DNA from: Rothia uropygialis
GTDB lineage: Bacteria; Actinomycetota; Actinomycetes; Actinomycetales; Micrococcaceae
Direction of reading: 5' to 3'
Length of the DNA stretch: 64,000 nucleotides
Assembly (NCBI RefSeq): GCF_004137765.1
Contig: NZ_NOIS01000002.1
Location: 620,001-684,000 of the forward strand
Shown: one piece after another, positions 1-8,723 of the stretch
Layout: each line of letters opens with the position of its first letter
Numbering within the stretch: the first letter of the stretch is position 1
Translations under genes and position numbers: made by a program
The notes under the pieces: model-generated
The model's input: only the letters and a program-made list of their open reading frames with translations
Database searches by the model: none
What the model was told of the DNA's origin: nothing

Positions 1-232
1 CCTGCCGGAAATCTTGGTCCTCGGCCGGACGTTGGCGAGATGGGGCTTCTCTCCGCGTGTCCAGTGCAGCGGAACCGCCGTCGGTCTCACGCGGCGCGCG
101 TTCCTCGTAGTGGACATGCGGCTGAGCCGCGGTGTCAGTCTCAGCGCGGCGCTGTTGCGCCGCGGGTTGAGCCTCGTACCCGTCGTCGGCAAGGCCCAGA
201 AAGACCATTGCCTGGCGCAGTGTTCCGGCCAT
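1..232 (-). CDS. sepF: Cell division protein SepF, N-terminal part (truncated by window edge)
   Basis: SepF is a cytoplasmic, membrane-associated partner of FtsZ that tethers and bundles Z-rings; in actinobacteria it stands in for FtsA/ZipA. The first 77 residues are present, opening with MAGTLRQAMVFLGLADD, the amphipathic membrane-binding helix typical of SepF, followed by a charged, low-complexity linker. The conserved core domain lies beyond base 1. The ATG at 230-232 has a GAGGAG ribosome site six bases upstream. It follows yggS after about 110 bases and closes the visible part of the division cluster, its usual place in Micrococcales. The assignment rests on the N-terminus and context only. 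Confidence 0.85.
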   Translation of the reverse strand, partial: MAGTLRQAMVFLGLADDGYEAQPAAQQRRAETDTAAQPHVHYEERAPRETDGGSAALDTRREAPSRQRPAEDQDFRQ

Positions 233-342
233 GTGAACTCCTCGAGAATCGTTCGTTGAGACGGGCGCTACCCGCCAATGGGACCATTATTCCCATCGAC
301 AAGGGAAATTGCAGGGGGCAACACGCCAAATCCAGTGAATAC

Positions 343-1155
343 TCAGATGTGGGGCGGGCGTTGACCCATGATCGCACTGCCGACGCGCACGCTGGTCGAA
401 CCCCATCGTATCGCTTCGCTCATATCGGCGCTCATCCCCGACGAGATTTTCCACGCCTGGGGATATGTCTCCCGAAGTCTGGCGCTCAGTCCCCACAGCT
501 TCTCGAAGGCCCTCGCCGAATCCTCGCCGAGGGGTGCTACGGCCATCAGGCCGCCGAGCACGAGCCCGTCGGTTGCCGCAATGCGGTCCGCGATTTCTTC
601 GAGATCTTTTGGGTCGGCACCGCCCCGGGCTCCGTGGGCACCAGCTCCCGGGGTTGCCGCAGCATCCTCGAGGCCCACTTGGACCAAACATTCGAGGCCA
701 CCGCGCGAGGCCGCCGCCGGTGCCGGCCCCTCCTCCGCTTCGAACCGCTCCGTGGCGGAACGGTAGGCCTTCCCCAGCGCGTTGACCAGTGAGATCCGAT
801 CAATTGATTGCACGCTCGAGGCATATTTGACCACGGATTTGGCCTTATTGGACTGCAGCTGCCCTATATAGTGCCAAGCCGGCGGATCCTCCGACGTGTG
901 CTGGCTGAGCTCGAAGGCCTTCGCGGAGGCCTCCTGGTCACGATTTTCCCCGAAAGAGCGCACCCCGGCGTCGTAGAGCGCGGCCGCATCGGATGCCGGA
1001 AAAAATTTTGTCACCACAATGAGCTCGACGTCCCGAGATGACGGGCGGACGTCATCGGGCGCTTCTGCGACCAATCTTTCAACATCAGCTTGAACGCGAG
1101 CATATGCGTCGGCAAGCTCGCGAGAGCGTTCCGGCGAGTACGCCAGACTATCCAT
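343..1155 (-). CDS. yggS: YggS/PLPBP family pyridoxal phosphate homeostasis protein
   Basis: This is a single-domain TIM-barrel PLP-binding protein of the YggS/YlmE family, which buffers intracellular pyridoxal phosphate and has no known catalytic turnover. VVTKFFP carries the PLP lysine (about K50), followed by the family segments SFGENRDQE, WHYIGQLQSNK and, near the end, SSGMSADMSEAIRWGSTSVRVG. At 270 residues it is longer than usual (about 230-240), because of Ala/Gly-rich insertions near residues 150-185. The start overlaps the end of pgeF by 8 bases, so the two are co-translated. A yggS gene between pgeF and sepF is the normal actinobacterial order. Confidence 0.92.
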   Translation of the reverse strand: MDSLAYSPERSRELADAYARVQADVERLVAEAPDDVRPSSRDVELIVVTKFFPASDAAALYDAGVRSFGENRDQEASAKAFELSQHTSEDPPAWHYIGQLQSNKAKSVVKYASSVQSIDRISLVNALGKAYRSATERFEAEEGPAPAAASRGGLECLVQVGLEDAAATPGAGAHGARGGADPKDLEEIADRIAATDGLVLGGLMAVAPLGEDSARAFEKLWGLSARLRETYPQAWKISSGMSADMSEAIRWGSTSVRVGSAIMGQRPPHI

Positions 1156-2005
1156 CAGCTCTGAATCCTTCCGTGTCCTGGAATTCCGACGATAGTTGAG
1201 CCGCGGTCCAGCCCGTTGAGGTTCCCGGCGACCAGACGAGGCCCGCGATGCGGCCTTGCCCCGGGGCGCGTCGGTGAGAATACAGTTGTTCGTCCTCGTA
1301 AGTGCACTCGTTCAAGGCTTCTCGATGCACCGCAACTCCCAAACCTTCAAGCTGTGCTTGCGCCGCAGCCGGCAGATCCAACCCCGGCGTATTCCATCGC
1401 GTCGTTGCGACGATGCCGGGATGTCCGGGAGCCGAAGCCTCGAGCATCTGACGAGGGACCTCGTAACACCGGCCACAAATAGCGGGGCCCACCCAAGCGT
1501 GGATCTCCCTCATGCCCATTTCGCGAAGGGCCTCCACCACGTTCGGCAGCACGCCGGCCAACAGCCCCTTGCGGCCGGCATGGGCAACGCCGAAGGTCGA
1601 GGCATTTTCGGTCGTCAGGACGATGGGCAGGCAGTCTGCCGTCATGATCGCCAGAGGACGGCCAGTCGCGGTGACGGCCGCGTCGGCCACCGGAGCGAGC
1701 TCACGTTCTTGGCGCGGAGTCAGGCCGGGCGGTATTACGGGCGCGTCGTCGGCTTGGGTCACGTGCGTTCCGTGGACCTGCTCCAGGAACAACAAGCTGC
1801 CGGAGGGGACCTCCATGGCCCGTTCCAGGCTACGGCGATTGTCTTGCGGGTCGGAGGACCCCTCGACATGCAATCCCAGGTTTCCGGCCTCGACGCCAGT
1901 GAATCCCAGGCAGATGCCGTGGGCAAGGCGGAGGCGTTGACGAAGCGGTGCCACGAGCCGGTCCTTCGCCGTTTCGGTTTTCTCGGTAGCGCGGTCGTTG
2001 CTCAT
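1148..2005 (-). CDS. pgeF: PgeF/YfiH family polyphenol oxidase (laccase-domain protein)
   Basis: This belongs to the YfiH/PgeF family. Family members act as zinc- or copper-dependent purine nucleoside phosphorylase/adenosine deaminase or polyphenol oxidase, and in E. coli the protein corrects peptidoglycan by removing misincorporated L-Ser. The conserved metal ligands are visible: QVHG (H78), TADCLP (C125) and AHAGRKG (H142; the family usually reads HAGWRG), with GPAICGRCYEV after them. The ATG at 2005 has GAGGGGA five bases upstream. It lies 90 bases downstream of ftsZ and overlaps yggS. The exact substrate cannot be read from sequence. Confidence 0.88.
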   Translation of the reverse strand: MSNDRATEKTETAKDRLVAPLRQRLRLAHGICLGFTGVEAGNLGLHVEGSSDPQDNRRSLERAMEVPSGSLLFLEQVHGTHVTQADDAPVIPPGLTPRQERELAPVADAAVTATGRPLAIMTADCLPIVLTTENASTFGVAHAGRKGLLAGVLPNVVEALREMGMREIHAWVGPAICGRCYEVPRQMLEASAPGHPGIVATTRWNTPGLDLPAAAQAQLEGLGVAVHREALNECTYEDEQLYSHRRAPGQGRIAGLVWSPGTSTGWTAAQLSSEFQDTEGFRADG

Positions 2006-2037
2006 GAGGTCCCCTCGGCGGATCCACCAACGGAGAA

Positions 2038-2063
2038 CGGGACGGGACGAATTGACCGTCCCG
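2038..2063 (-). terminator. Hairpin between ftsZ and pgeF
   Basis: A perfect 8-base inverted repeat (CGGGACGG / CCGTCCCG) with a 10-base loop lies 33 bases after the ftsZ stop. There is no clear T-tract, so it may attenuate rather than end transcription into pgeF. Confidence 0.35.
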
Positions 2064-2095
2064 CCCCGCTGGCTTCACACGCGCGTTGTATTGAG

Positions 2096-3349
2096 TTACT
2101 TCAGGAAATCGGGAACGTCCAGCGAGTCCTTCCCCGATTTTTTGGAGGTGGACTCGCCGTCGGTGCCCACGGCCGGGGGCAGGTCGACGTCGAAGCCGGC
2201 GTTCGCCGGGACATCCGAATCATCCTGCCACTGCGAGGCCGAACCGTTGGAGAAGGAGTTGCTCGAGTAGGAGCTGCTCCCACGCTGCGGGTTGTTGGCA
2301 ACCTTGGCCGGCTGCGAAGCGCCACCACCGAAGGTCTGCTGAGTCCTCTGTGCCTGGTTGGCCGCGGCGTTGTTGTCATTGCTGTTCGTCTCCGGGTTGA
2401 GGGAGTCGAAACCTGCAGCGATGACCGTGACGCGTGCTTCATCGCCCAGGGCGTCATCAATGACGGCACCGAAGATGATGTTGGCATCCGGGTGCGCGAC
2501 CTCCTGGACAAGGCGAGCCGCTTCGTTGATCTCGAACAGACCGAGATCGGATCCGCCTTGAATCGACAGCAGCACACCGTGCGCGCCATCGATCGAGGCT
2601 TCGAGCAACGGAGACGCTATTGCCAACTCGGCCGCTTTGACAGCACGGTCCTCGCCCTGCGCCGAGCCGATACCCATCAACGCCGAGCCGGCTCCCTGCA
2701 TTACAGACTTGACGTCCGCGAAGTCGAGGTTAATCAGGCCCGGAGTAGTGATCAGATCAGTGATGCCCTGGACACCGGACAGCAGAACCTGGTCGGCCGA
2801 CTTGAACGCATCCAACATGGACACGTTGCGATCCGAGATGGAGAGCAGACGATCGTTCGGGATAACGATGAGGGTATCGACCTCGTCGCGCAAGGACTCG
2901 ATGCCGGTCTCGGCCTGATTCGAGCGCCGACGGCCCTCGAACGTAAACGGACGAGTCACGACACCGATGGTCAGGGCGCCGAGCGAACGAGCGATGCGAG
3001 CTACGACGGGAGCGCCACCGGTACCGGTGCCGCCGCCTTCGCCGGCCGTCACGAAGACCATGTCGGCCCCCTTGAGGACCTCTTCGATCTCTTCCTCGTG
3101 GTCCTCGGCAGCCTGACGGCCGACCTCGGGATTGGCTCCCGCACCGAGACCGCGAGTCATCTCGCGCCCGACGTCGAGCTTGACGTCGGCGTCCGACATC
3201 AGAAGTGCCTGGGCGTCGGTATTGATCGCGATGAATTCAACACCGCGAAGCCCGACCTCGATCATGCGGTTTACCGCGTTGACGCCGCCGCCGCCGATGC
3301 CGACGACCTTGATAACGGCGAGGTAATTCTGGGGAGTTGTTACGTCCAT
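2096..3349 (-). CDS. ftsZ: Cell division GTPase FtsZ
   Basis: FtsZ is the tubulin-like GTPase that forms the cytokinetic ring. [15 protein letters not shown] (residues 15-29) starts the nucleotide fold and GGGTGTG (105-111) is the tubulin signature loop. The T7-loop region follows, then a Gln/Ser/Asn-rich linker, and the conserved C-terminal peptide [10 protein letters not shown] that binds SepF and other partners. The length of 417 residues is normal. The ATG at 3349 is preceded by GAGGAACCCC. Unlike its tightly packed upstream neighbours, ftsZ has about 250 bases of A+T-richer leader with promoter-like sequence and a repeated 12-mer, so it probably has its own regulated transcription. Confidence 0.98.
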   Translation of the reverse strand: MDVTTPQNYLAVIKVVGIGGGGVNAVNRMIEVGLRGVEFIAINTDAQALLMSDADVKLDVGREMTRGLGAGANPEVGRQAAEDHEEEIEEVLKGADMVFVTAGEGGGTGTGGAPVVARIARSLGALTIGVVTRPFTFEGRRRSNQAETGIESLRDEVDTLIVIPNDRLLSISDRNVSMLDAFKSADQVLLSGVQGITDLITTPGLINLDFADVKSVMQGAGSALMGIGSAQGEDRAVKAAELAIASPLLEASIDGAHGVLLSIQGGSDLGLFEINEAARLVQEVAHPDANIIFGAVIDDALGDEARVTVIAAGFDSLNPETNSNDNNAAANQAQRTQQTFGGGASQPAKVANNPQRGSSSYSSNSFSNGSASQWQDDSDVPANAGFDVDLPPAVGTDGESTSKKSGKDSLDVPDFLK

Positions 3350-3397
3350 GGGGTTCCTCGTTTTAGCGTGTGAAGCCGTAGCGCATGAATCCGTTGA

Positions 3398-3569
3398 TTA
3401 AACCTTTACCCGAAGGTTGAGGTTCAATATTCGTCATCTGCACCCAGCCGGTTCCTATACCAAACCTACAGTACCAACGACCGGATACCGTGTCGCACTT
3501 ATTCGCCGTCTGAAATCTAAGAATTTCCGGCGAATATTCTCAAGTACGGAATAAATCTTAAACCTTTAC
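3398..3569. repeat. Two identical 12-mers upstream of ftsZ
   Basis: The sequence TTAAACCTTTAC occurs on the plus strand at 3398-3409 and again at 3558-3569, with start points 160 bases apart, inside the ftsZ leader. Both copies lie in A+T-richer DNA than the surrounding genes. They may be binding sites for a regulator such as FtsR, encoded at 37033-37779, but that is inference. Confidence 0.55.
3514..3543 (-). promoter_or_regulatory. Candidate ftsZ promoter
   Basis: Reading leftwards, TTGAGA (3538-3543) and TAGATT (3514-3519) are separated by 18 bases, a plausible -35/-10 pair for the housekeeping sigma factor. It lies between the two copies of the 12-mer, 165 bases upstream of the ftsZ start. 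Other promoters may also exist in this leader. Confidence 0.35.
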
Positions 3570-3597
3570 TTTAGTGTTCAATTCCGTCTCTGCCGGA

Positions 3598-4776
3598 CTA
3601 CTTGGTGACCGGGTGATCCGGGCTCGAGACGTCGTACACGGATGCGCCACCCGAGTCCTTCAGACCCTTAACCAGACTCATAAGGACTTCGGCCTTGTAC
3701 TCGCTCTGATCACCGGTCCCCCAAACCACCTCGGACCCGTCCTTCATGTCCAACCGAATGTTGTTGGACGAGCCGGCTTCGACCTTGTCGAGCTGGCCCA
3801 GCAAGGACTGCGGCAGCGTCTGGAGAGCCTGGACGGCCGACTTGAAGGAATCGCCCTTGACCGCATCAGGGCCACCGTCCAACAACGGGACGCCGGCCTC
3901 CTCGACCGACTTCTTGGCACCGATGGCAACGCCGTTCTTGTCGACCATGACGTACTGGTCGCCGGATTTGACCACAGCCACTGGCGCTCGTTCGTGGACC
4001 GTGACCACGAGTTCATGCGGAGGGTGAGCCTCGATGCTGACGTCCTGGACCACAACGTCATCTCCGATGCGATCCTTCACGTCCTGCGTCGTCACGCGAG
4101 TCAGAGGCTTCCCCTTCAAAGAATCCAACGACTTCTGCAGCGATGTCTTGTCAGTCAGATGAGCCCCTTGCACGGTGATACTCTGGGTCGCCAGCAGCGG
4201 AGAGAAGAATACTATCCCGAAGAACAGCACGGCAGCGATCAATAGCGCCCCCAGTCCTACGACGACCTTCTTCCGCCGTGACGCTCGTGGCTTTCCGCCG
4301 GTCGGCCGTGGCTCATCAGGAGCGCGTCGTTCTCGAGACGTCGCCCCTCGGTCGCCGACCTTGGGGCGACGGCCAGGAAAAGCGACGATATTGTCGTCCG
4401 CCTCATCGTCGTCTGGACTCGGCTTCTGGTCTCCTCTGGTGGTCCGAGCCTCCCCTTCCCGTGGCCCGGGGTCTGCCGATCTCGTGTCGGCATCGTTGTG
4501 CTCGCGGTCCGAGTCCCTGAGCACCTGGACTTTCGACTCATCGTTGACTCGCACGGCGGCCGGCCGTGAATGCGTGCCCCGGGCCGAACTGCGGATGGCC
4601 TCCGAGCGCTGGGCGTCGGGGCCTGCATCGCCTCGTGCGGTTGCCTCAGCAAGCTTGCTCCGCGGATCCGGCCCGCCCTGGGGCAGGCCGGTGGGCTTCC
4701 CCTTCGGCTGCTGGTCCTTGGAGGTCTTCCTGCCTTCTTGACGCCGCGGCAAACGCGGCCGGTGCGCGGGGCTCAC
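3598..4776 (-). CDS. ftsQ: Cell division protein FtsQ/DivIB
   Basis: FtsQ is a bitopic inner-membrane protein that links early and late divisome components through its extracytoplasmic POTRA domain. Residues 1-168 are a long, charged, disordered cytoplasmic tail rich in Arg, Asp and Pro. Residues about 171-192 form the single membrane segment (VVVGLGALLIAAVLFFGIVF), and the POTRA domain begins near SITVQGAHLTDKTSL. At 392 residues it is long because of the tail. The start is a GTG whose GTGA overlaps the murC stop codon, implying coupled translation. Confidence 0.92.
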   Translation of the reverse strand: MSPAHRPRLPRRQEGRKTSKDQQPKGKPTGLPQGGPDPRSKLAEATARGDAGPDAQRSEAIRSSARGTHSRPAAVRVNDESKVQVLRDSDREHNDADTRSADPGPREGEARTTRGDQKPSPDDDEADDNIVAFPGRRPKVGDRGATSRERRAPDEPRPTGGKPRASRRKKVVVGLGALLIAAVLFFGIVFFSPLLATQSITVQGAHLTDKTSLQKSLDSLKGKPLTRVTTQDVKDRIGDDVVVQDVSIEAHPPHELVVTVHERAPVAVVKSGDQYVMVDKNGVAIGAKKSVEEAGVPLLDGGPDAVKGDSFKSAVQALQTLPQSLLGQLDKVEAGSSNNIRLDMKDGSEVVWGTGDQSEYKAEVLMSLVKGLKDSGGASVYDVSSPDHPVTK

Positions 4777-6281
4777 GAGGCATCCCGGGCACCGGTCGGC
4801 CCGCCTTCCGACAACTCACTGAGGATCTTCTCAGCAAAGGTGGTCACGTCCCCCGCGCCGATGGTCATGACGATGTCCCCGCTCGACGCCGCGGAAGCGA
4901 CCCGACCTGCCGCCTCGCCCGGGCTCGACGCATAGCGAACCTCGGTGAAGCCCGCCTCCGTGATGAGCCGGCTCGTCACTCCTTCAAGGGGTTCTTCGCG
5001 CGCCGGGAAGATATCGACGACGTACGCACGATCGGCCAACGACAATGCCTCAGCGAATTCACCGGCGAATTCCTTGGTGCGCGAAAACAGATGGGGCTGG
5101 AAAATCGCATATACATTGTGGCCTTCGGAAACGGTCCGAGCAGCTTCCAGCGCCGCGGCTACTTCCGTGGGATGGTGCGCATAATCGTCGTAGACCTGGA
5201 CTCCGCGACATTCGCCGCGGAATTCGAATCGGCGGGCAGAACCAGTGAACGAGGTGAGCGCACGCGCCGCGCGAGAGGGATCGAATCCGCCCACGAGGGC
5301 ACACGAGACAGCAGCCGAGGCGTTCCGGAGGTTGTGTTGGCCCGGCACCGACAGTTCAAGCGTGCATTTGCCGACCAGGTCTTCGTCTCGTAACCGGACA
5401 TCCCACTCGATCTCGGCACTGCTGTGCGTTCCCTCGCCGCTGATATCTCTAATGAGCACGTCGGCACCGTCGTCCGAACCGTAGGTCACGACGTTCTTTC
5501 CCATCTTTCGCTGACTTTCCGCGAGACGACGGGCGCCGGAATCGTCCCAGCACGCGACCAACACGCCGTCCGGCATCATCGTGTCCGCAAAACGGTCGAA
5601 AGCCGCGGTGACGGCCTCAGGGCTTCCGTAGAAGTCCAGGTGATCCGGTTCGACGTTTGTCACGACGGCGATGGTCGGCTCGTATTTGACGAAGGAGCCG
5701 TCTGATTCGTCGGCTTCTGCGACGAACCAGCTCTCCGGGCCTGTGGCACCCAAGGCGGCATTCGATCCCAAAGAAGCGATGGTCGAACCGACTGCGTACG
5801 ACGGATTCACATTCAATCCGTCGAGCATAACGGCGATCATCGAACTCGTCGTGGTCTTTCCGTGAGTTCCCGCAACGGCGATCGTTTGGGAGTCGGCCAT
5901 CGACGCGGCGAGTGCATCCGAGCGGTGCAGGATACGCGACCCGGCGGCCCGAGCAGCGCTCAGTTCAGGGTTAGATTCCTTGATGGCCGTTGAGATGACC
6001 ACTGTGTCGGCGCCTTCCACATTGGCAGCGTCCTGAGGGACAAAGACCCGAGCACCTTTCTTGCGCAGCACGGCCAAGGCGGCGTTGTCCTTCATATCGG
6101 AACCACTGACCTCAAGCCCACGGGAGACCAGAAGATCAGCGACCGCGGACATGCCGGTGCCGCCCATCCCGATGAAGTGGACTCTTCCCAGCTCCTCCGT
6201 CTTGAGGCGCCGCGGGAACGGTGGGTTCATGAAGTCGGGCAGCAGGCTCGACCCGTCGTCTCGGTGATGCACAGAACTCAT
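4773..6281 (-). CDS. murC: UDP-N-acetylmuramate-L-alanine ligase MurC
   Basis: MurC is the ATP-dependent ligase that adds L-alanine to UDP-MurNAc, the first peptide-forming step of peptidoglycan synthesis in the cytoplasm. HFIGMGGTGMSAVADLL (about 35-51) is the N-terminal UDP-binding Rossmann loop, GTHGKTTT (138-145) is the Mur ligase P-loop, and EADESDGSF and NVEPDHLDFYG are the central-domain Mg/ATP motifs. It has 502 residues. It starts three bases after the murG stop and overlaps ftsQ by four bases. Confidence 0.97.
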   Translation of the reverse strand: MSSVHHRDDGSSLLPDFMNPPFPRRLKTEELGRVHFIGMGGTGMSAVADLLVSRGLEVSGSDMKDNAALAVLRKKGARVFVPQDAANVEGADTVVISTAIKESNPELSAARAAGSRILHRSDALAASMADSQTIAVAGTHGKTTTSSMIAVMLDGLNVNPSYAVGSTIASLGSNAALGATGPESWFVAEADESDGSFVKYEPTIAVVTNVEPDHLDFYGSPEAVTAAFDRFADTMMPDGVLVACWDDSGARRLAESQRKMGKNVVTYGSDDGADVLIRDISGEGTHSSAEIEWDVRLRDEDLVGKCTLELSVPGQHNLRNASAAVSCALVGGFDPSRAARALTSFTGSARRFEFRGECRGVQVYDDYAHHPTEVAAALEAARTVSEGHNVYAIFQPHLFSRTKEFAGEFAEALSLADRAYVVDIFPAREEPLEGVTSRLITEAGFTEVRYASSPGEAAGRVASAASSGDIVMTIGAGDVTTFAEKILSELSEGGPTGARDAS

Positions 6282-6284
6282 GGG

Positions 6285-7400
6285 TTAGGCGTTCCCTTCC
6301 TGTCGCGCCGATTGGGCAATCAACCGGGCCATTTGCTGGGCCGCATCGCGGATACCGTGTCGATACCCATTCTCCGACATTTCCCGAAGCCGGTCACGGT
6401 CCGTGACGGTGGGAAGGACATTGGTCAAAAACCACTCGACGGTGAAATTCTTGTCTTCCACCATAAGTCCGGCCCCTGAATCGACGAGATCCGCCGCGTT
6501 CAGAGACTGCTCACCGTTACCGATGGGCAGTGGGACGAATACGGCGGGACAGCCCACGGCCGCAACTTCGCTCACGGTGGCCGCACCGGAACGAGCAACG
6601 AGGAGATCGCACGCGGCGTAGACGTTTTCCATTCCGTCGATGTATTCGACCTGCTGGTACCCGGGAGCTTCCAGCGGTGCCCCATGGGGATCAAGGAGTT
6701 GTTTTCCGCGTCCCGTAATGTGAAGCATTTGGACGGCTGAATCCCGCCACTCAGGACGATCGAGAACGCCGGCAATAGTCCGGTTCATGTTCTGGGCCCC
6801 GAGCGAGCCACCCGTGACGATAATGGTCGGCTGATCCGCTTGAAGGGAGAGCAACTGACGGGCACCTTCGCGTTCAGCAGCCCGGTCGCATCCGGAGATC
6901 TGACGGCGCATCGGCATCCCGACGTGCTGCCCCTTGGCAATCGGCGTCCCCGCAAATGCCGTTGCAACAACGGTGGCTCGCCGGGCCCCGACCTTATTCG
7001 CCAGGCCTGGCCGCTGGTTGGCTTCGTGGATCACGATCGGCAACCCTTCTTGCGCAGCCGCCAAGTACATTGGTGTGCACACGTAACCGCCGACACCGAC
7101 CAAAACGTCGGCTTGGTTACGGCGCAGGATTTCCCTTCCCTGCCTGACGGCCTTCCGAAGTCTGAAAGGCAATTTGGCCAAATCCAATGTTGGCTTTCGC
7201 GGCATGGGCACGCGGTCGACGAACTCGAGATCGTATCCGGCGTCGGGGACCAAACGGGTTTCCATGCCTGAAGCCGTACCCACCGCCACAATACGAGACT
7301 CGGGATCGAGCTCCCGTATGGCGTCTGCGATAGCGAGCATCGGGGAGATGTGCCCCGCAGTCCCGCCTCCCGCTACAACAACGGACAGTGGCTTGGTCAT
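6285..7400 (-). CDS. murG: MurG, undecaprenyl-PP-MurNAc-pentapeptide GlcNAc transferase
   Basis: MurG is a GT28-family glycosyltransferase that converts lipid I to lipid II at the inner face of the membrane. The N-terminal G-loop [15 protein letters not shown] and the second glycine loop [10 protein letters not shown] are both present, with the UDP-GlcNAc site region [16 protein letters not shown] in the C-terminal half. The length of 371 residues is typical. The ATG has GGGAGA upstream. It sits 60 bases after ftsW, the largest gap within the murD-murC stretch. Confidence 0.97.
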   Translation of the reverse strand: MTKPLSVVVAGGGTAGHISPMLAIADAIRELDPESRIVAVGTASGMETRLVPDAGYDLEFVDRVPMPRKPTLDLAKLPFRLRKAVRQGREILRRNQADVLVGVGGYVCTPMYLAAAQEGLPIVIHEANQRPGLANKVGARRATVVATAFAGTPIAKGQHVGMPMRRQISGCDRAAEREGARQLLSLQADQPTIIVTGGSLGAQNMNRTIAGVLDRPEWRDSAVQMLHITGRGKQLLDPHGAPLEAPGYQQVEYIDGMENVYAACDLLVARSGAATVSEVAAVGCPAVFVPLPIGNGEQSLNAADLVDSGAGLMVEDKNFTVEWFLTNVLPTVTDRDRLREMSENGYRHGIRDAAQQMARLIAQSARQEGNA

Positions 7401-7460
7401 GGTCGATTCTCCCGGAATGTCAATGGTCAGTGTGCCCGCGCAAGGGTCAACGAGCGATCT

Positions 7461-8723
7461 CTAGTTTACGTCCGCGTTTTCGTCGTCGAGGGACTTCAAA
7501 CTGATGGCAGGGTGCGTGGGCGCCTTGGCCAAAGACATCGCGAATCCCGAGGTGAACAGGGACATCATGAGCGATGTGCCTCCATAGGAGACGAACGGCA
7601 GAGGAACGCCGATCACCGGCAGCAAACCGGTCACCATGCCGATATTCACGAAAGCCTGGCCGATGAACCAGGCGAGAATGCATCCAGCGGCCAACCTGAC
7701 GAATCGGTCGGTCGAGCGCAGAATGATGCGCGCGAGGCACAGCGCGAGGACGACGAAGAGCGCCACGACAACACAGGTTCCGATGAAACCGAGTTCCTCG
7801 CCCAGAATCGCGATGATGAAGTCATTGTGAGCTTCCGGAAGATAGCTGTATTTCTGGCGTGATTGCCCCAAGCCTTCGCCCCACCAGGACCCTGTGGCCA
7901 ACGCGGCCATACCGGAATTGGCCTGATAGCACTCCTGCCCTTGCGTGCAGGTCGACGGCACGAGCCAGGTGATCACGCGAGACAAGCGGTGTGGGCGCGC
8001 GATGACGACCAACACCATCACGACCAAACCGATGAGGAACGATCGGGTGAAAATCTTGCGCGGGGCACGCGCGAACCACAGGGCGCTCGCGTAAATCAGC
8101 ACAAAGACGATGCACGTACCGGCGTCTCCGCCGATAATCACCAAACCTGCAACCGCCAAGAAGCCGAGGCACGACGGCAAAAGGGCATCATGAGCGCTTT
8201 CGGAGACCCGAGTGGATTTGACCAGGGACCATACGACCCACAACATCAACGAGAACTTGGCGATCTCGGAGGGTTGGAAGCTGAAGGCACCCACGGCGAG
8301 CCAGTTCTGGTTGCCGTTGACTTCTTTGCCCATCGGAGACAAAACCAGAAGCAGCAGAACAAGGGAAATTCCCATGAGCCAATAGGTGAGCCTCTGATTC
8401 TTCCAAAAAGAGATTTTGATTCGGGATGCCACGAACATCGCGACGATTCCTCCGAGTGCAAAGATCCCCTGGCGCAGGAACAGCCCGTAGGGCGAGAGGC
8501 CACGGCTGAGCTGCTCCACGGAGGATGCGGACAACACCATCATGCAACCGAGGACCGTCAGCCCGATCGAGGACACCGCAATCCCGATCGAGGCGCTCGA
8601 CATCGAACCGGTGGCCACCCATCGATAAAGCGGTCTTGTCACGTACCGGTAGCCCTCGGCCACTCTGGTCCACAGGGTGTCCTTGCGGCGAGTCTGCGGG
8701 CGTCCCGGGGCTGGGGTGCTCAT
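7461..8723 (-). CDS. ftsW: FtsW, SEDS-family septal peptidoglycan polymerase
   Basis: FtsW is a polytopic SEDS protein that polymerises lipid II at the septum together with FtsI. About ten membrane segments are visible. The conserved SEDS features are QPSEIAKFSLML, GGDAGTC (catalytic aspartate region, normally GPDLGT), the large extracellular loop ending PEAHNDFIIAILGEELG, and LPVIGVPLPFVSYGGTSL. It has 420 residues with a short cytoplasmic tail. The start overlaps the murD stop (ATGA). FtsW rather than RodA is chosen because of its place in the division cluster. Confidence 0.95.
   Translation of the reverse strand: MSTPAPGRPQTRRKDTLWTRVAEGYRYVTRPLYRWVATGSMSSASIGIAVSSIGLTVLGCMMVLSASSVEQLSRGLSPYGLFLRQGIFALGGIVAMFVASRIKISFWKNQRLTYWLMGISLVLLLLVLSPMGKEVNGNQNWLAVGAFSFQPSEIAKFSLMLWVVWSLVKSTRVSESAHDALLPSCLGFLAVAGLVIIGGDAGTCIVFVLIYASALWFARAPRKIFTRSFLIGLVVMVLVVIARPHRLSRVITWLVPSTCTQGQECYQANSGMAALATGSWWGEGLGQSRQKYSYLPEAHNDFIIAILGEELGFIGTCVVVALFVVLALCLARIILRSTDRFVRLAAGCILAWFIGQAFVNIGMVTGLLPVIGVPLPFVSYGGTSLMMSLFTSGFAMSLAKAPTHPAISLKSLDDENADVN

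Noticed and set aside
1256-3373. A 705-codon open frame on the plus strand across pgeF and ftsZ
   Set aside because: It is antisense to two clearly recognisable genes and its translation shows no family motifs; long antisense frames are common in G+C-rich DNA.
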